Positions 8,639-19,312 of a stretch of DNA of 62,867 bases are shown piece by piece. The notes below the pieces were generated by a model. The model was given only the letters and a program-made list of their open reading frames with translations, ran no database searches and was not told the DNA's origin. Positions within the stretch are counted from its first letter, which is position 1. Each line of letters starts with the position of its first letter. A program made the position numbers and the translations under genes. Source of the DNA: Tissierellia bacterium (lineage in GTDB: Bacteria; Bacillota; Clostridia; Tissierellales; Peptoniphilaceae); contig JAUNVD010000005.1 of assembly GCA_030537855.1 (NCBI GenBank), positions 1 through 62,867 of the forward strand, written 5' to 3'.

Positions 8639-11256
8639 TAAGATTCCTCCCTTAGGGTTTTACTTCGATTAACAAATTCACCTAATAAATTTAAACCTTC
8701 AATAGGTGTTATCTGATTAATATCAATATTAGAAATTTGTTTTAAAAATTCATCTTTTTGTAAGGCATTTAAATCCAATTGATATCCTAAATTTTTATCT
8801 TTGATCATAGGTTTTTTCTCTTTATTTTCTATGGACTCTAAAGTTAAGAATATTTCTTTAGCTCTATCTATAATCTTTTTAGATACACCAGCTAATTGTG
8901 CTACTTCTATACCAAAAGACTGATTACTTGATCCATGAATAATTTTCCGTAAGAATATAATCCCTTCTTCTGTTTGTTCAGTTAAAATAGCTAAGTTTTC
9001 CACTGAATCCATACTTTCTTCTAAAGTTGTTAGTTGGTGGTAATGTGTAGCAAAAAGAGTTTTTACTCTTAATGTTTCGTGTAAGAATTCAATCAAAGCC
9101 CAAGCGATACTAAGACCGTCTAATGTACCAGTTCCACGGCCAACTTCATCTAAAATAATAAGACTGTCAGAAGTAGCATTCTCTATAATAGTAGCAACTT
9201 CTTTCATTTCTATCATAAAAGTACTGTCCCCTGAACTTAAATTATCAGAAGCCCCAATCCTAGTAAAAATCTGATCAATAATAGAAATATTAACGTCTTT
9301 TGCTGGTACAAAAGAACCAATATGAGCCATTATTGCAATAATTGCAGTTTGTCTCATATATGTGGATTTACCAGCCATATTAGGCCCAGTAATGATGGAA
9401 ATCAAATGATCTTTCATATCCATATGAACATCATTAGGAACGAAAAAAATATCTCTCATATTGGCTTCCACCATAGGATGGCGCCCTTCTATAATATGAA
9501 TTTCTTTAGCGTTATTGAATTTTGGTCGGGTATAATTATAACGTCTTGCAACTATAGCAAAAGATCCTAGTACGTCAATGGTGGATATAGTGTCGGCTAT
9601 TTCTTGTATTTCGGTAATAAATTCATGAACTTGATGGCGTAACACCTTTAGAACTTCATCTTGTTTTTTTAGTGCTTCCTCCTTGGCACTTAAAATCTCA
9701 GATTCCATTTCCTTTAACTCCATTGTAAAGTACCGTTCAGAACCTACCAATGTTTGTTTCCTAACATAATTGTCAGGAACTCTATCTATATTTGTTTTTG
9801 TAACTTCTATATAATAGCCTAGAATTTTATTAAATTTAACCTTTAGATTTTTGATACCAGTCTTTTCCCGTTCTCTAGATTCTAAATCTAACATCCATTG
9901 TTGTCCTTCTTCCCTAGCTTCAAATAGACGATCTAATTCAGAATCATATCCTTTGGTAATAATCCGTTGCTCTCCAACGACTGCAGGTACATCATCTATT
10001 AGTGTTTTGTCAATAAGTTCATAAATATTATTACATAATGGAATTTTTTTCCCATAATTACAGATAAATGAACTTTGGTGATTTAGGAACTTCTTCTTTA
10101 GTAGTTTTAATTGGTATAAAGATTTTTTTAAAGATACTAACTCTTTTGGAGATATAGTTTCAGTAGCAATTTTGACTGATAATCTCTCAATATCATAAAT
10201 ACCATCTAAATCATTTCTAATATCATCAAGAAAGATAAAATCTTTTAATAATTCTTCTATCATATCATGACGAAATTCAATTGCTAATTGATTACGTAAA
10301 GGTTTATCAATCCATTGACGTAACTTTCTTGAACCCATTCCTGTAATATTACAATCTAAGACCTTATAAAGAGACCCTTCCTTTTTTCCTGTACCTAAAT
10401 TTTCAAATAATTCTAAATTTTTCTTTGCAGTTTCATCTAAAATCATATAAGATTTTTCTTTTTGAAGTTGAATTCTTGAAATATGATCCATATTAGATTT
10501 TTGTGTATGTTGAATATAGGAAAAAAGGTTTAAGATGGAATCAATATCATACCCATTGTCTGATAAAGAATCCATATCATTTTTTAAAGAATCTTGTAAA
10601 ACATGTAAAAGTTCATCTTTTTCATTCTTTTCCAACGGAGATATTTCTCTTATGGGAATCTCATAACGCTCTTTGATCTTTTCTATCCAATGTTTATTTT
10701 TCATGAAAGCTGAATTAACAATAATCTCACTAGGATAAATCATAGTAAGTTCTCGAAATAAAAATTTTCTTTTTTCTTCTTTATTCACACAATGAGAAAA
10801 AACAAAATTACATTCTCCTGTTGCATAATCTACATAAACTAAAGAAATCGTATAAGCTCTTTCAGATATAGAGAGTAGATAATTATTCTTTGTATGATCT
10901 AAAAAGTCCATGTCAGTAAAGGTACCAGGTGTAATTACCTTGGTCACAGCTCGTTTTACAATACCTTTAGCTTCTTTTGGATCTTCCACTTGATCACATA
11001 TAGCAACACGATATCCCTTCTTTAGCAATTTTGACAAATATTGGTCTGCAACATGATAGGGAATGCCACACATTACATGGCCCCCCCTTTTTGTTAGCAC
11101 CAAATCTAATTCTTTTGCTGCCAATTTCGCATCGTCAAAAAATAATTCATAAAAATCTCCTAATCTATAAAAAAGCAAAGAGTCCATATGGTTTTCTTTT
11201 ATTTTTATATACTGTTTCATCATTGGAGTTTGTTCTTCAAATTTAAGATTTTTCAT
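8638..11256 (-). CDS. mutS: DNA mismatch repair protein MutS
   Basis: Mismatch-binding ATPase. The N-terminal domain has the mismatch-reading motif GDFYELF, and the C-terminal ATPase has Walker A GPNMAGKS, then DEVGRGT and ATHYHQL. Start chosen at ATG 11256, which has AGGTGAT seven bases upstream; an in-frame GTG at 11268 would add four residues but has a poor ribosome-binding site. Either start lies within the last bases of miaB, so translation is coupled. Length (872 aa) is normal. Confidence 0.97.
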   Translation of the reverse strand: MKNLKFEEQTPMMKQYIKIKENHMDSLLFYRLGDFYELFFDDAKLAAKELDLVLTKRGGHVMCGIPYHVADQYLSKLLKKGYRVAICDQVEDPKEAKGIVKRAVTKVITPGTFTDMDFLDHTKNNYLLSISERAYTISLVYVDYATGECNFVFSHCVNKEEKRKFLFRELTMIYPSEIIVNSAFMKNKHWIEKIKERYEIPIREISPLEKNEKDELLHVLQDSLKNDMDSLSDNGYDIDSILNLFSYIQHTQKSNMDHISRIQLQKEKSYMILDETAKKNLELFENLGTGKKEGSLYKVLDCNITGMGSRKLRQWIDKPLRNQLAIEFRHDMIEELLKDFIFLDDIRNDLDGIYDIERLSVKIATETISPKELVSLKKSLYQLKLLKKKFLNHQSSFICNYGKKIPLCNNIYELIDKTLIDDVPAVVGEQRIITKGYDSELDRLFEAREEGQQWMLDLESREREKTGIKNLKVKFNKILGYYIEVTKTNIDRVPDNYVRKQTLVGSERYFTMELKEMESEILSAKEEALKKQDEVLKVLRHQVHEFITEIQEIADTISTIDVLGSFAIVARRYNYTRPKFNNAKEIHIIEGRHPMVEANMRDIFFVPNDVHMDMKDHLISIITGPNMAGKSTYMRQTAIIAIMAHIGSFVPAKDVNISIIDQIFTRIGASDNLSSGDSTFMIEMKEVATIIENATSDSLIILDEVGRGTGTLDGLSIAWALIEFLHETLRVKTLFATHYHQLTTLEESMDSVENLAILTEQTEEGIIFLRKIIHGSSNQSFGIEVAQLAGVSKKIIDRAKEIFLTLESIENKEKKPMIKDKNLGYQLDLNALQKDEFLKQISNIDINQITPIEGLNLLGEFVNRSKTLREES

Positions 11257-12652
11257 GGTATTTATCACCTGTTAAAACAAATGAATTAGCATCCCTTATT
11301 TTGATAGGAATAATTTTTCCGATATCTTCTTTTGTTCCAGGGAAGTTTACTAACTTAAATTCCTCTGTTCTTCCCGATATTACTTGATCGTTATTCTTAC
11401 TTACTTGTTCAGCCAAAACATTAACAACCCTACCTATAAAAGCTTCATTTTTTTTACGTTGGATAGGATAGAGAACTTTCAACAAACGTTCAAACCTCTC
11501 ATGTTTTACATCGTCCTCTACTTGATTTTCAGAACGTGCTGCTATTGTTCCTTCTCGTTTAGAATATAAAAAAGTAAAGGAATTATCATATTCCACTTCT
11601 TTTACTAAATCCAAAGTATCCTGAAAATTCTCTTCTGTTTCACCAGGAAAACCCACCATTAAATCTGTGGATAAAGCAATATTTGGATTAATTTCTTTTA
11701 CTCTTTTTATCTTCTTTAAATAATCTTCCCTAGTATATTTTCGGTTCATTTTATTTAACACATCATTACTACCAGCTTGAACAGGTAGATGTAAAAAATT
11801 ACACAGTTTATCGAGATCTCTAAAAGCATAAATAAGTTCCTCAGAAATATCCTTAGGGTGAGAAGTCATAAATCGAATTCTCTCTAATCCTTCAATCTTG
11901 TTAATTTCTCTTAGTAAATCTGTAAAAGTCACTCTAGGATTCAAATTCTTCCCATAAGAATTAACATTTTGTCCCAATAAAGTAATTTCCACAACTCCAT
12001 TAGCAACTAAATTTTTAACCTCTTGTACAATATCTTCGAGTTTTCTACTATTTTCCCTACCTCTTGTATAGGGTACCACACAATAAGTACAAAAGTTATT
12101 ACAACCGTACATAATATTTACAAATGCCTTATAATGATATATTCTTTTTGCTACTAATGAATTGTCTGTGTTTTCATAACTATGAATAATGTCCATTTCT
12201 TTATCATTAGTCTTTAAGTTTTTTAATAATAACTCTGGTAATTTATAAATATTATTTGTTCCAAAAATAATATCCACATGTGGGAATTTATCTAATACAA
12301 ATTGTCGGGATTCTTTTCTCTGCATCATACATCCACAAACCGCTAATTTAAAATCATGTTTCTTTCTTTTTAGATTTTTTAATTCACCTAATTTTCCATA
12401 CACTTTATCTTCAGCGGAATGACGAATAGAACAAGTATTTAGTAAAACCAAATCTGCATCTTCTGGATTTTCTGTTGGATAATATCCACTTTCTTCACAA
12501 ATCCATGCTATTTTTTCTGAATCATGCTCATTCATTTGACATCCATATGTCATAATATGATATTTATAGTTCTGATCCTTTATTTCTTGTTGTAATGCTG
12601 TTATATATGAAAAATACTCATCATGAGTCTCTTCTTTAATTTCTTTTTCCAT
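11243..12652 (-). CDS. miaB: tRNA-2-methylthio-N6-dimethylallyladenosine synthase MiaB
   Basis: Radical-SAM methylthiotransferase acting on i6A37 of tRNA. The 469-aa product has the N-terminal UPF0004 domain with three cluster cysteines (YGCQMN, NTCSIR, CGCMMQ), the radical-SAM motif YGCNNFCTYCVVP (CxxxCxxC) and a C-terminal TRAM domain. It is the first gene of the operon leading to the YnbB-like enzyme. ATG 12652 has AAGGAGGAA upstream. Confidence 0.97.
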   Translation of the reverse strand: MEKEIKEETHDEYFSYITALQQEIKDQNYKYHIMTYGCQMNEHDSEKIAWICEESGYYPTENPEDADLVLLNTCSIRHSAEDKVYGKLGELKNLKRKKHDFKLAVCGCMMQRKESRQFVLDKFPHVDIIFGTNNIYKLPELLLKNLKTNDKEMDIIHSYENTDNSLVAKRIYHYKAFVNIMYGCNNFCTYCVVPYTRGRENSRKLEDIVQEVKNLVANGVVEITLLGQNVNSYGKNLNPRVTFTDLLREINKIEGLERIRFMTSHPKDISEELIYAFRDLDKLCNFLHLPVQAGSNDVLNKMNRKYTREDYLKKIKRVKEINPNIALSTDLMVGFPGETEENFQDTLDLVKEVEYDNSFTFLYSKREGTIAARSENQVEDDVKHERFERLLKVLYPIQRKKNEAFIGRVVNVLAEQVSKNNDQVISGRTEEFKLVNFPGTKEDIGKIIPIKIRDANSFVLTGDKYHEKS

Positions 12653-12680
12653 AAAGATTCCTCCTTACTACAATTGTATT

Positions 12681-12710
12681 ATTATATCATATTTGTACTT
12701 ATAAATTCAA
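12681..12710 (-). promoter_or_regulatory. Promoter of the miaB-mutS-mutL-miaA operon
   Basis: On the - strand TTGAAT (12705-12710), an 18-base spacer and a perfect TATAAT (12681-12686), about 30 bases ahead of miaB. The -35 abuts the T-run of the upstream hairpin at 12713-12728. Confidence 0.6.
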
Positions 12711-12728
12711 AAAGAACCGGCAACGGTT
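12706..12728 (-). terminator. Second, small terminator-like hairpin after rubrerythrin
   Basis: GAACCG TTGC CGGTTC followed by TTTTTGAA on the - strand, placed behind the main rubrerythrin terminator. It looks like a backup terminator. Confidence 0.55.
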
Positions 12729-12733
12729 CCATT

Positions 12734-12762
12734 AAAAAAGGCCTTGTCTTTCGACAAGGCCT
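12734..12762 (-). terminator. Intrinsic terminator of rubrerythrin gene
   Basis: On the - strand AGGCCTTGTC GAAA GACAAGGCCT then a T-run: a 10-bp GC-rich stem with a GAAA tetraloop, seven bases after the stop codon. Confidence 0.92.
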
Positions 12763-12769
12763 AAGTACT

Positions 12770-13315
12770 TTAGTAAGCAATAAATGCTTTCGCTTTTGTA
12801 TGACAAATTGGGCACTCTTCTTCTGTTTTGTCAAATGTAATGTATCCACATACTGGGCAAAGTAAAATATCTTCTACATCTAAGTCATTACCAGCATCAA
12901 CAGAGTCTTTCGCTTCTTGGTAACGCACAGCATGAACTTTTTCTGCTTCAATAGCGTATTTCATAGCTTTTACAGCTTCTTTTTCATCTTGCATTTCAGC
13001 TACTGCAATATAAGCTGGATACATTTGAGTATATTCAAATTCTTCGCCATCGATTCCACCTTGAAGGTTTTCAGAAGTAGTCCCAATACCAAATCCAGCC
13101 ATTGATGTTACAGGAAAATCACCTTTTACATCCTTTAACGCTTTAAAATGTAAAGTAGCATGTACTTGCTCTGCATCTGAAGTACAGTCAAATAATCTCT
13201 TTACATTTGGAAATCCTTCTTTTTTAGCAATGTCACCCCATATACGATATCTCATATGAGCTTGACTTTCTCCTCCAAAAGCTGATCTTAAATTGTCTTG
13301 GGTCATTTCATTCAT
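12770..13315 (-). CDS. rbr: Rubrerythrin
   Basis: Non-haem di-iron peroxidase that reduces hydrogen peroxide in anaerobes. The product has an N-terminal ferritin-like four-helix domain with GGESQAHMRYR and EAEKVHAVRYQEA metal-binding helices, and a C-terminal rubredoxin-like domain with two CxxC pairs (CPVCGY and CPICHT). Start set at ATG 13315 because GGAGGT is seven bases upstream; nine extra residues in the longer frame are not needed. It is a single-gene unit with its own strong promoter and tandem terminators. Confidence 0.96.
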   Translation of the reverse strand: MNEMTQDNLRSAFGGESQAHMRYRIWGDIAKKEGFPNVKRLFDCTSDAEQVHATLHFKALKDVKGDFPVTSMAGFGIGTTSENLQGGIDGEEFEYTQMYPAYIAVAEMQDEKEAVKAMKYAIEAEKVHAVRYQEAKDSVDAGNDLDVEDILLCPVCGYITFDKTEEECPICHTKAKAFIAY

Positions 13316-13371
13316 AAATTTACCTCCTAATAATTCCCACAAAATATTACTTCAAATTTAACTATGGGTAT

Positions 13372-13400
13372 ATTATACATCATTATTTTAAAAATATCAA
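13372..13400 (-). promoter_or_regulatory. Promoter of rubrerythrin gene
   Basis: TTGATA (13395-13400), a 17-base spacer and TATAAT (13372-13377) on the - strand; untranslated leader of about 50 bases. I see no clear PerR-box. Confidence 0.75.
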
Positions 13401-13447
13401 CCCAGTTTATTAAAATTTCAAGTATATTACAGGATTATACTGTAAAT

Positions 13448-14512
13448 TTATAAATTCGCCATTTTTTGAGCTTGATCATAGGTGGATAATGCATCAATAA
13501 GTTCTTCTAAGTCTCCATCATTAATATTATCAATTTTATGAGAAGTAAAATTAATCCTATGATCTGTAACTCTACCTTGAGGATAGTTGTAGGTTCGAAT
13601 TCTTTCTGAACGATCCCCAGTTCCTATTTGTGATCTTTTTTCCTGACTTAATTCGTCAGCTTGTTCTTGCAACTTTAAATCATATAATTTCGCTTTAAGA
13701 ATTTTCATTGCCTTGTCTTTATTCTTTAACTGAGATTTTTCATCTTGACAACTTACAACAGTTCCTGTTGGTATATGGGTTATCCTCACTGCGGAATCCG
13801 TAGTATTTACAGATTGTCCTCCATTTCCAGAAGATCGAAATACATCAACTCGAATATCTCCTGGTTCAATTTCTATTTCAACATCCTCTACTTCAGGAAT
13901 TACAGCAACTGTTGCTGTAGATGTATGGATTCTACCTGAACTTTCTGTTTCAGGAACTCTTTGAACACGATGAACCCCAGATTCAAATTTTAATCTAGAA
14001 AAAGCACCTTTACCATTTACAAGAAAGACAACTTCTTTGTATCCACCAATTCCTATTTCATTGGTACTTAAAATTTCTACTTTCCAATTATGATTTTCAG
14101 CATAACGTAAATATTGGCGGAATAAGACTCCAGCAAATAAGGCGGCTTCATCTCCACCTGCACCGGCTCGAATTTCTATGATAACATTTTTATCATCATT
14201 TTCATCCTTTGGAATTAAAAGAATCTTAAGTTCTTCTTCTATTCTTTCTAATTTTTCTTCTCCATCTTTCACTTCTTCTTTTACCAATTCACGCATATCA
14301 TCATCAAGCTTTTCATCAAAAAGGCTTTTCGCCCCTTCTAAATCATCTTTTGTTTCACGGTATTCTCGGTATTTATTAACAATAGGTGTTAATTCTCCAT
14401 GTTCTATAGCAACTTTTTGATACAATTCACTATTATTGATAACTTCTATATCCATTAATTGATTTTCCAGTTCTTTATATCTATCTTCAAAAACTGATAA
14501 TTTTTCGTACAT
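13448..14512 (-). CDS. prfA: Peptide chain release factor 1
   Basis: Terminates translation at UAA and UAG. The 354-aa product has the peptidyl-tRNA hydrolysis motif GGQ ([10 protein letters not shown]) and the usual RF1 domain order, preceded by a long N-terminal coiled region. Start taken at ATG 14512 because GGAGGT lies four bases before it; a TTG four codons upstream overlaps this site and is unlikely. It follows prmC directly, the enzyme that methylates the GGQ glutamine. Confidence 0.96.
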   Translation of the reverse strand: MYEKLSVFEDRYKELENQLMDIEVINNSELYQKVAIEHGELTPIVNKYREYRETKDDLEGAKSLFDEKLDDDMRELVKEEVKDGEEKLERIEEELKILLIPKDENDDKNVIIEIRAGAGGDEAALFAGVLFRQYLRYAENHNWKVEILSTNEIGIGGYKEVVFLVNGKGAFSRLKFESGVHRVQRVPETESSGRIHTSTATVAVIPEVEDVEIEIEPGDIRVDVFRSSGNGGQSVNTTDSAVRITHIPTGTVVSCQDEKSQLKNKDKAMKILKAKLYDLKLQEQADELSQEKRSQIGTGDRSERIRTYNYPQGRVTDHRINFTSHKIDNINDGDLEELIDALSTYDQAQKMANL

Positions 14513-14514
14513 AC

Positions 14515-15342
14515 TTACCTCCAAGCTATAAGAACCCTATCGTAGCCTTGATAATCCTTAATTATTTTTATATGAGAAAATCCACGGTGACATAAGATGG
14601 TACGAATCCTCTCACTTTGATTATATCCTATTTCAAAGATAAAATAACCATCCTTATTTAAAAAGAATGTTCCATCTTCAATAATTTTACGATAAAAATC
14701 TAACCCATCGATACCACCATCAAGAGCTAATCTTGGTTCATATTGGATAACAGATGGAGAAAGTTCCATCAAAGTATCACTTTCTATATAAGGTGGATTC
14801 GAATAAATAATATCGTAGGTTTCCTCCACATCATAAAATAAATCACTTTTCCAAAAAGTAACATTCCCTGATAAGATTTTATTATTTTTTCTTGCAATAT
14901 TTAAAGCATCTTCAGAAATATCAACGCCATGAACTATGGAATTAGGAGTTTCTAAATCTAATGTAATAGCAACAGCTCCTGACCCTACTCCAATCTCCAA
15001 TACTTTAGATTTTGACTCATTGATTAATTTACAAATTTCAATCACGGATAATTCAGTTTCTGGTCTAGGAATCAAAACTCGTTGATCCACATAAAAAGAC
15101 CTTCCATAAAAAAACTGTTTTTTCATAATATATGCATAAGGCATACCAATTTTACGTTTTTGCAAACAATCTTTGATGATCTCAATTTTTTCCTTATCAA
15201 TAACTTGTTCAGGATAACTATACAAGGTTGACAAGTCACAATCTAAGATATCACAAAGTAGTCGATCCCCTTCCAAGGGCGAGGCATCTGATATATCTTT
15301 ATATACTTCTTGAATCATTTTTCGTATATCTTGTATTTTCAA
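14515..15342 (-). CDS. prmC: Release factor glutamine methyltransferase PrmC
   Basis: SAM-dependent N5-methyltransferase of the glutamine in the GGQ motif of release factors. The 275-aa protein has an N-terminal helical domain, the SAM motif [12 protein letters not shown] at 115-126 and the catalytic NPPY at 182-185. It begins with TTG at 15342, preceded by GGAGC. Its substrate gene prfA follows three bases after the stop. A strong hairpin separates it from rpmE upstream. Confidence 0.95.
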   Translation of the reverse strand: MKIQDIRKMIQEVYKDISDASPLEGDRLLCDILDCDLSTLYSYPEQVIDKEKIEIIKDCLQKRKIGMPYAYIMKKQFFYGRSFYVDQRVLIPRPETELSVIEICKLINESKSKVLEIGVGSGAVAITLDLETPNSIVHGVDISEDALNIARKNNKILSGNVTFWKSDLFYDVEETYDIIYSNPPYIESDTLMELSPSVIQYEPRLALDGGIDGLDFYRKIIEDGTFFLNKDGYFIFEIGYNQSERIRTILCHRGFSHIKIIKDYQGYDRVLIAWR

Positions 15343-15358
15343 AAAATAGCTCCATTTG

Positions 15359-15392
15359 AAAATTGGTTAGTTGTGACCAACTAACCAATTTT
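15359..15392. terminator. Hairpin between rpmE and prmC
   Basis: Perfect 15-bp stem AAAATTGGTTAGTTG / CAACTAACCAATTTT with a four-base loop, directly after rpmE. The T-run on the - strand is only four bases, so it probably gives partial termination and lowers prmC-prfA expression relative to rpmE. Confidence 0.7.
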
Positions 15393-15593
15393 TTAATTTC
15401 TTTTATATTTTCTGTTAAAACGTTCAATTCTTCCACCTTGATCAGAAAATTTTTGTTTTCCTGTAAAGAATGGATGACATTCAGAACAAACTTCTACTTT
15501 TAAATTTTCTTTTACAGAACCGGTTTTAAAAGTATTACCACAAGCACAAGTTACCGTTGCTTCTTTATATTCAGGATGAATACCATTTTTCAA
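15393..15593 (-). CDS. rpmE: 50S ribosomal protein L31, zinc-binding type
   Basis: Large-subunit ribosomal protein of 66 aa. Cysteines at 16, 18, 36 and 39 (CACG and CSEC) make it the zinc-containing C+ form, which in bacilli can act as a zinc store. TTG start at 15593 with GGAGGGTG upstream. It has its own promoter after rho, so L31 need not depend on rho transcription. Confidence 0.97.
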   Translation of the reverse strand: MKNGIHPEYKEATVTCACGNTFKTGSVKENLKVEVCSECHPFFTGKQKFSDQGGRIERFNRKYKRN

Positions 15594-15638
15594 TTTAACA
15601 CCCTCCTTTATCCGATTTATGTTGATTCTAACTATAAT

Positions 15639-15667
15639 ATTCTAACATGATTTTCTTTTAAAATCAA
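15639..15667 (-). promoter_or_regulatory. Promoter of rpmE
   Basis: TTGATT (15662-15667), a 17-base spacer and TAGAAT (15639-15644) on the - strand in the gap between rho and rpmE. Confidence 0.6.
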
Positions 15668-15693
15668 GCTTTTGTCCTATTTTCATAAATGAT

Positions 15694-17382
15694 TTATATA
15701 TCCCAATAGCGAATAGGAAAATTCTTCATTAAATCTTTATTTGTCTCCCAGTGATCCATATTTTCCAATAATGCTTCTGTAATTTCACTGGTTGAGGCAT
15801 TACTCATAGCTTGACGTAAGGCTAACATATATTGATATTCTTCTTGATTTAATAATAAATCTTCTCGACGAGTACCAGATTTATAAATATCAATAGCAGG
15901 AAAAATTCTCCTTTCTGAAAGCTTACGATCTAAATGTACTTCCATATTACCTGTTCCTTTGAATTCTTCAAAGATCACATCATCCATACGGCTTCCAGTT
16001 TCAACAAGAGCTGTTGCTAATATAGTAAGAGAACCCCCTTCTTCCACTTTTCTTGCTGCACCAAAGAATCTTTTTGGCTTATGCAAAGAAAGAGGATCCA
16101 GTCCACCACTTAAAGTCTTCCCACTTGGTGGAGTTATAAGATTATAGGCCCTTGCCAATCTTGTCAATGAATCTAATAAAATAACTACATCTTTTTGCTC
16201 TTCCACTAATCTTTTTCCACGCTCTAAAGCAATCTCCGCTACTCTAGCATGGTTCTTCGGAGTTTCATCAAAAGTGGAATAAATCACTTCTCCATTCACA
16301 GATCTTTGCATATCCGTTACTTCTTCAGGACGTTCATCAATTAATAATACCATTAGATGAGAATCTGGATAGTTTTTAGAAATAGAATTTGCCACTTTTT
16401 TAAGTAATGTTGTTTTTCCAGACTTCGGTTGTGATACAATTAAACCTCTTTGTCCTTTTCCAATTGGTGAGATTAAATCAATGATTCTCGTAGTGAAATC
16501 TTTTGAATCTTGTTCCAATTGATATCTTTCAATAGGATATATTGGAGTTAATTTTTCAAAAGTTCGACGTCGTAAACATTCTCCAGGATGATGTCCATTT
16601 ACTTCCTTAATATAAATTAAAGCGTTATCTGATTCATTCCCATTAGAAGGTCTTGTTAGTCCAGTAACCATATCCCCATTTTTTAAACGAAATCGTCGGA
16701 TTTGTGTGGGAGCAACATAGATATCTCCTTCCCCTGGTGTATAGTTATTTACTCTTAAAAAACCAAATCCATCTGGATGTAAATCTAATATCCCAGTTAC
16801 ATATGTCTTTTGGTCCATTTCTCGAATTATTTCTGTAGCATTATCAGAGAGTTCATCAATGTCATCCTTTGGAATTACAAGTTCTTGATCTTCATCAGGA
16901 GTCATGATTTCTTCGTAATCTTCTTCACTTTCCAAATAGTCGTCATCAGAAATATCCTTGTATTTTTTTAATTTTAGTATTTCATCAATTAAATCATCTT
17001 TTTTATAAGAATAGCTCTTTTCTAAACCTAGTTCTTCTGCATAATCACGAAGTTCCAGTAATGTTCTTTTTTGTAAACTTTCTTTTTCATCTTCCCGATC
17101 ATTTGATTTTTTATCTTGGATAAGATCGATAAGTTCATCTTTTTTAAGACGATAATATCCTGGTATTCCTTTTTCTTTCCCTAATTCACGTAATTGGGTC
17201 AAGGAATATTGAGATAAGGAATGTTTATCCTTCATACTATTTTGGATAAATTCTATCATTTCTTTTTTTTTCATATTTTCTTTTGGGTTTATTCCTAGTG
17301 ACTTTAAAATACTTTTTAAATGATCTGGACTTTTCGATTCTAAAAGCTCTATAGCTTGTTTATTGTTAATATCTTCCTTCAA
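15694..17382 (-). CDS. rho: Transcription termination factor Rho with triple N-terminal module
   Basis: Hexameric RNA helicase for factor-dependent termination. The core has a cold-shock RNA-binding domain (about 200-270), Walker A QPKSGKTT and the usual C-terminal ATPase. The first 145 residues hold three copies of a helix-loop-helix Rho_N/SAP-like module (about 18-47, 60-89 and 108-137; patterns such as [12 protein letters not shown]...KKDELIDLI), followed by an acidic linker. Most Rho proteins have one. Start is uncertain: TTG 17382 has GGGTGA upstream and is preferred, while GTG 17394 would add four residues without a good site. It follows glpX immediately. Confidence 0.95.
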   Translation of the reverse strand: MKEDINNKQAIELLESKSPDHLKSILKSLGINPKENMKKKEMIEFIQNSMKDKHSLSQYSLTQLRELGKEKGIPGYYRLKKDELIDLIQDKKSNDREDEKESLQKRTLLELRDYAEELGLEKSYSYKKDDLIDEILKLKKYKDISDDDYLESEEDYEEIMTPDEDQELVIPKDDIDELSDNATEIIREMDQKTYVTGILDLHPDGFGFLRVNNYTPGEGDIYVAPTQIRRFRLKNGDMVTGLTRPSNGNESDNALIYIKEVNGHHPGECLRRRTFEKLTPIYPIERYQLEQDSKDFTTRIIDLISPIGKGQRGLIVSQPKSGKTTLLKKVANSISKNYPDSHLMVLLIDERPEEVTDMQRSVNGEVIYSTFDETPKNHARVAEIALERGKRLVEEQKDVVILLDSLTRLARAYNLITPPSGKTLSGGLDPLSLHKPKRFFGAARKVEEGGSLTILATALVETGSRMDDVIFEEFKGTGNMEVHLDRKLSERRIFPAIDIYKSGTRREDLLLNQEEYQYMLALRQAMSNASTSEITEALLENMDHWETNKDLMKNFPIRYWDI

Positions 17383-17394
17383 TATTTCACCCAC

Positions 17395-18363
17395 TTACTT
17401 CGCATAATCAGGCTTTTGATCTAGTTTATGAATACTACTGATATTTCTTATAGTACCACTAGGCAATCGTAGCACTAAACTTTCAGTCTTTGCTATATTT
17501 CCTTCAAAATAAGAAACTCCTTTAAGTAAATCTCCTGAAGAAACACCTGTTGCTGAAAATAAAACTTCATCTCCTTTTACTAAATCATCAATAAGATATA
17601 TTTTTTCTAAATCAGAATGAAGTTCTTTACAACGTTCTAATTGTGCTGCTGAGTTAGGCATTAATTTCCCCTGAAAATCCCCACCTAAGCATTTTAAGGC
17701 AGCAGCTGCAATAACTCCTTCAGGTGCGCCACCAATTCCCATAATTAAGTCTATTCCACTGTGATCAAAACAAGTAGCAATAGCAGTGACAATATCACCA
17801 TCTGTAATCATTTTGATCCTAGCTCCTACACTGCGAATTTCTCGAATTAATTGATTGTGTCTTTCTCGATTTAACACAGCTACTGTAATATCTGAAATAT
17901 CTTTCGAAAGAGCCTTAGCAACTCTCTTAATATTTTCTGCAGTACTAGCCCTAAGATCAATACAACCCTTAGCCTTAGGACCGCAAGCTATTTTATCCAT
18001 ATATACATCTGGTGCATTTAATAAACAACCTTGTGGTGCAACAGCAATAACTGCAATAGCATTTGCCATTCCATTAGCAATGGAAGAAGTCCCATCGAGA
18101 GGATCTACAGCAATATCCACTTTTTCATTGGAAGGTTCAGATGTACCGATTTGTTCCCCAATATATAACATTGGAGCTTCGTCTATTTCTCCTTCTCCAA
18201 TAACTACTGTCCCGTCAATATCTACAGTATCAAACATTCTACGCATAGCATCTACAGCAGCTTGATCTGCAGCATTTTTATCTCCCTTACCAAGCCATTT
18301 CCCACTAGCCAAGGCTGCAGCTTCTGTCACTCTTGCTAAATTTAAACAAAGATCTCTATTCAT
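17395..18363 (-). CDS. glpX: Class II fructose-1,6-bisphosphatase GlpX
   Basis: Gluconeogenic phosphatase converting fructose-1,6-bisphosphate to fructose-6-phosphate. The 322-aa product shows the GlpX family motifs KNAADQAAVDAMR near the N-terminus, GEGEIDEAPMLYIGE and the metal-binding DPLDGTSS. ATG 18363 overlaps the stop of the upstream aldolase gene by one base. The fsa-glpX-rho order resembles the tal-murA-glpX-rho arrangement of bacilli without murA. Confidence 0.95.
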   Translation of the reverse strand: MNRDLCLNLARVTEAAALASGKWLGKGDKNAADQAAVDAMRRMFDTVDIDGTVVIGEGEIDEAPMLYIGEQIGTSEPSNEKVDIAVDPLDGTSSIANGMANAIAVIAVAPQGCLLNAPDVYMDKIACGPKAKGCIDLRASTAENIKRVAKALSKDISDITVAVLNRERHNQLIREIRSVGARIKMITDGDIVTAIATCFDHSGIDLIMGIGGAPEGVIAAAALKCLGGDFQGKLMPNSAAQLERCKELHSDLEKIYLIDDLVKGDEVLFSATGVSSGDLLKGVSYFEGNIAKTESLVLRLPSGTIRNISSIHKLDQKPDYAK

Positions 18364-19016
18364 TATTTTACCTCTTTTTTATATTTTTCCCAATCAGCTT
18401 CAAATTTTTGAATACCTTGATCTGTTAAAGGGTGGAGTACCATTTTTTTAAAGACTCCATAGGGAATAGTTGCAATATGAGCTCCAGCTTTAGCTGAATC
18501 TACAACATGAAGTGGATGTCTAACACTAGCTGCAATAATCTTACAATCCATAGAATACGATTTGAAAATATATGCAATATCTGCAATTAAATCCATTCCA
18601 TCCCAACTAATATCGTCAACACGACCTATAAATGGACTAACATAAGTAGCTCCTGCTGAAGCTGCTAATAAAGCTTGGGATACAGAAAAAATTAAAGTTA
18701 CATTAGTAGAAATTCCTTTTTTCTTAAAATGAGAAACAGCTATTAACCCTTGTTCTGTCATAGGTACTTTTATAACTATATTTTCATGTATTTTACTAAG
18801 TTCTATCCCTTCTTTAACCATTTCCTCCCATGTTGGAGAGTTAACTTCAGCACTTATAGGCCCTGAAACGATATTTGTAATTTCTGTTACAACCTCTTTA
18901 AAATCCTTACCTTCCTTTGCTATTAATGATGGATTTGTAGTTACTCCTGACAAAAGACCCCACTGGGCAATTTCTTTAATTTCTTCAATATTTGCAGTAT
19001 CAATAAATAATTCCAT
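18363..19016 (-). CDS. fsa: Transaldolase-like / fructose-6-phosphate aldolase family protein
   Basis: Small (217 aa) class I aldolase of the transaldolase family subgroup that includes both fructose-6-phosphate aldolase and short transaldolases. Landmarks are [13 protein letters not shown] at the start, [13 protein letters not shown] and the Schiff-base Lys83 (NIVIKVPMT). In organisms lacking a long transaldolase, proteins of this type supply transaldolase activity to the pentose phosphate pathway; which reaction applies here is not decidable by sequence alone. It is the first gene of the group that includes glpX and rho. Confidence 0.9.
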   Translation of the reverse strand: MELFIDTANIEEIKEIAQWGLLSGVTTNPSLIAKEGKDFKEVVTEITNIVSGPISAEVNSPTWEEMVKEGIELSKIHENIVIKVPMTEQGLIAVSHFKKKGISTNVTLIFSVSQALLAASAGATYVSPFIGRVDDISWDGMDLIADIAYIFKSYSMDCKIIAASVRHPLHVVDSAKAGAHIATIPYGVFKKMVLHPLTDQGIQKFEADWEKYKKEVK

Positions 19017-19312
19017 TTCGACTCCTTACTAAATTATAGCTTCTTAAAAGCTTCCAAAAACGTACGTCATTTAATTGAACATTTTAATCTATAATTAAAA
19101 TAAAATTTATACTCCTATTTATAGATATGTAAGTTGCATAAAATATAATCAAAAATTTGTCAATTAATGACATTCTCACAAAAACATCTCATTATTAAAA
19201 GTAGTTTCACATTAGTTCTAATACATCCAATTACGATTGTATTTATGAACAAGTACCAGAATATATTATTTTAAATAAATCATAGATGGTTATCGAAGTA
19301 GTACTTTATTCT
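19017..19312. other. 296-bp intergenic region between fsa and ispF
   Basis: AT-rich with no plausible gene. On the - strand a TTGACA at 19158-19163 is a candidate -35 for fsa, but the hexamer 17 bases downstream (TATGCA) is poor. I find no clear terminator for ispF. Confidence 0.4.

Noticed and set aside
8184-8672. Long + strand frame of 162 codons over the mutL start
   Set aside because: Lies antisense to the conserved GHKL domain of mutL, has no ribosome-binding site, and its composition is that of a complementary frame.
17855-18265. 136-codon + strand frame inside glpX
   Set aside because: Antisense to well-conserved GlpX motifs; no start signal.
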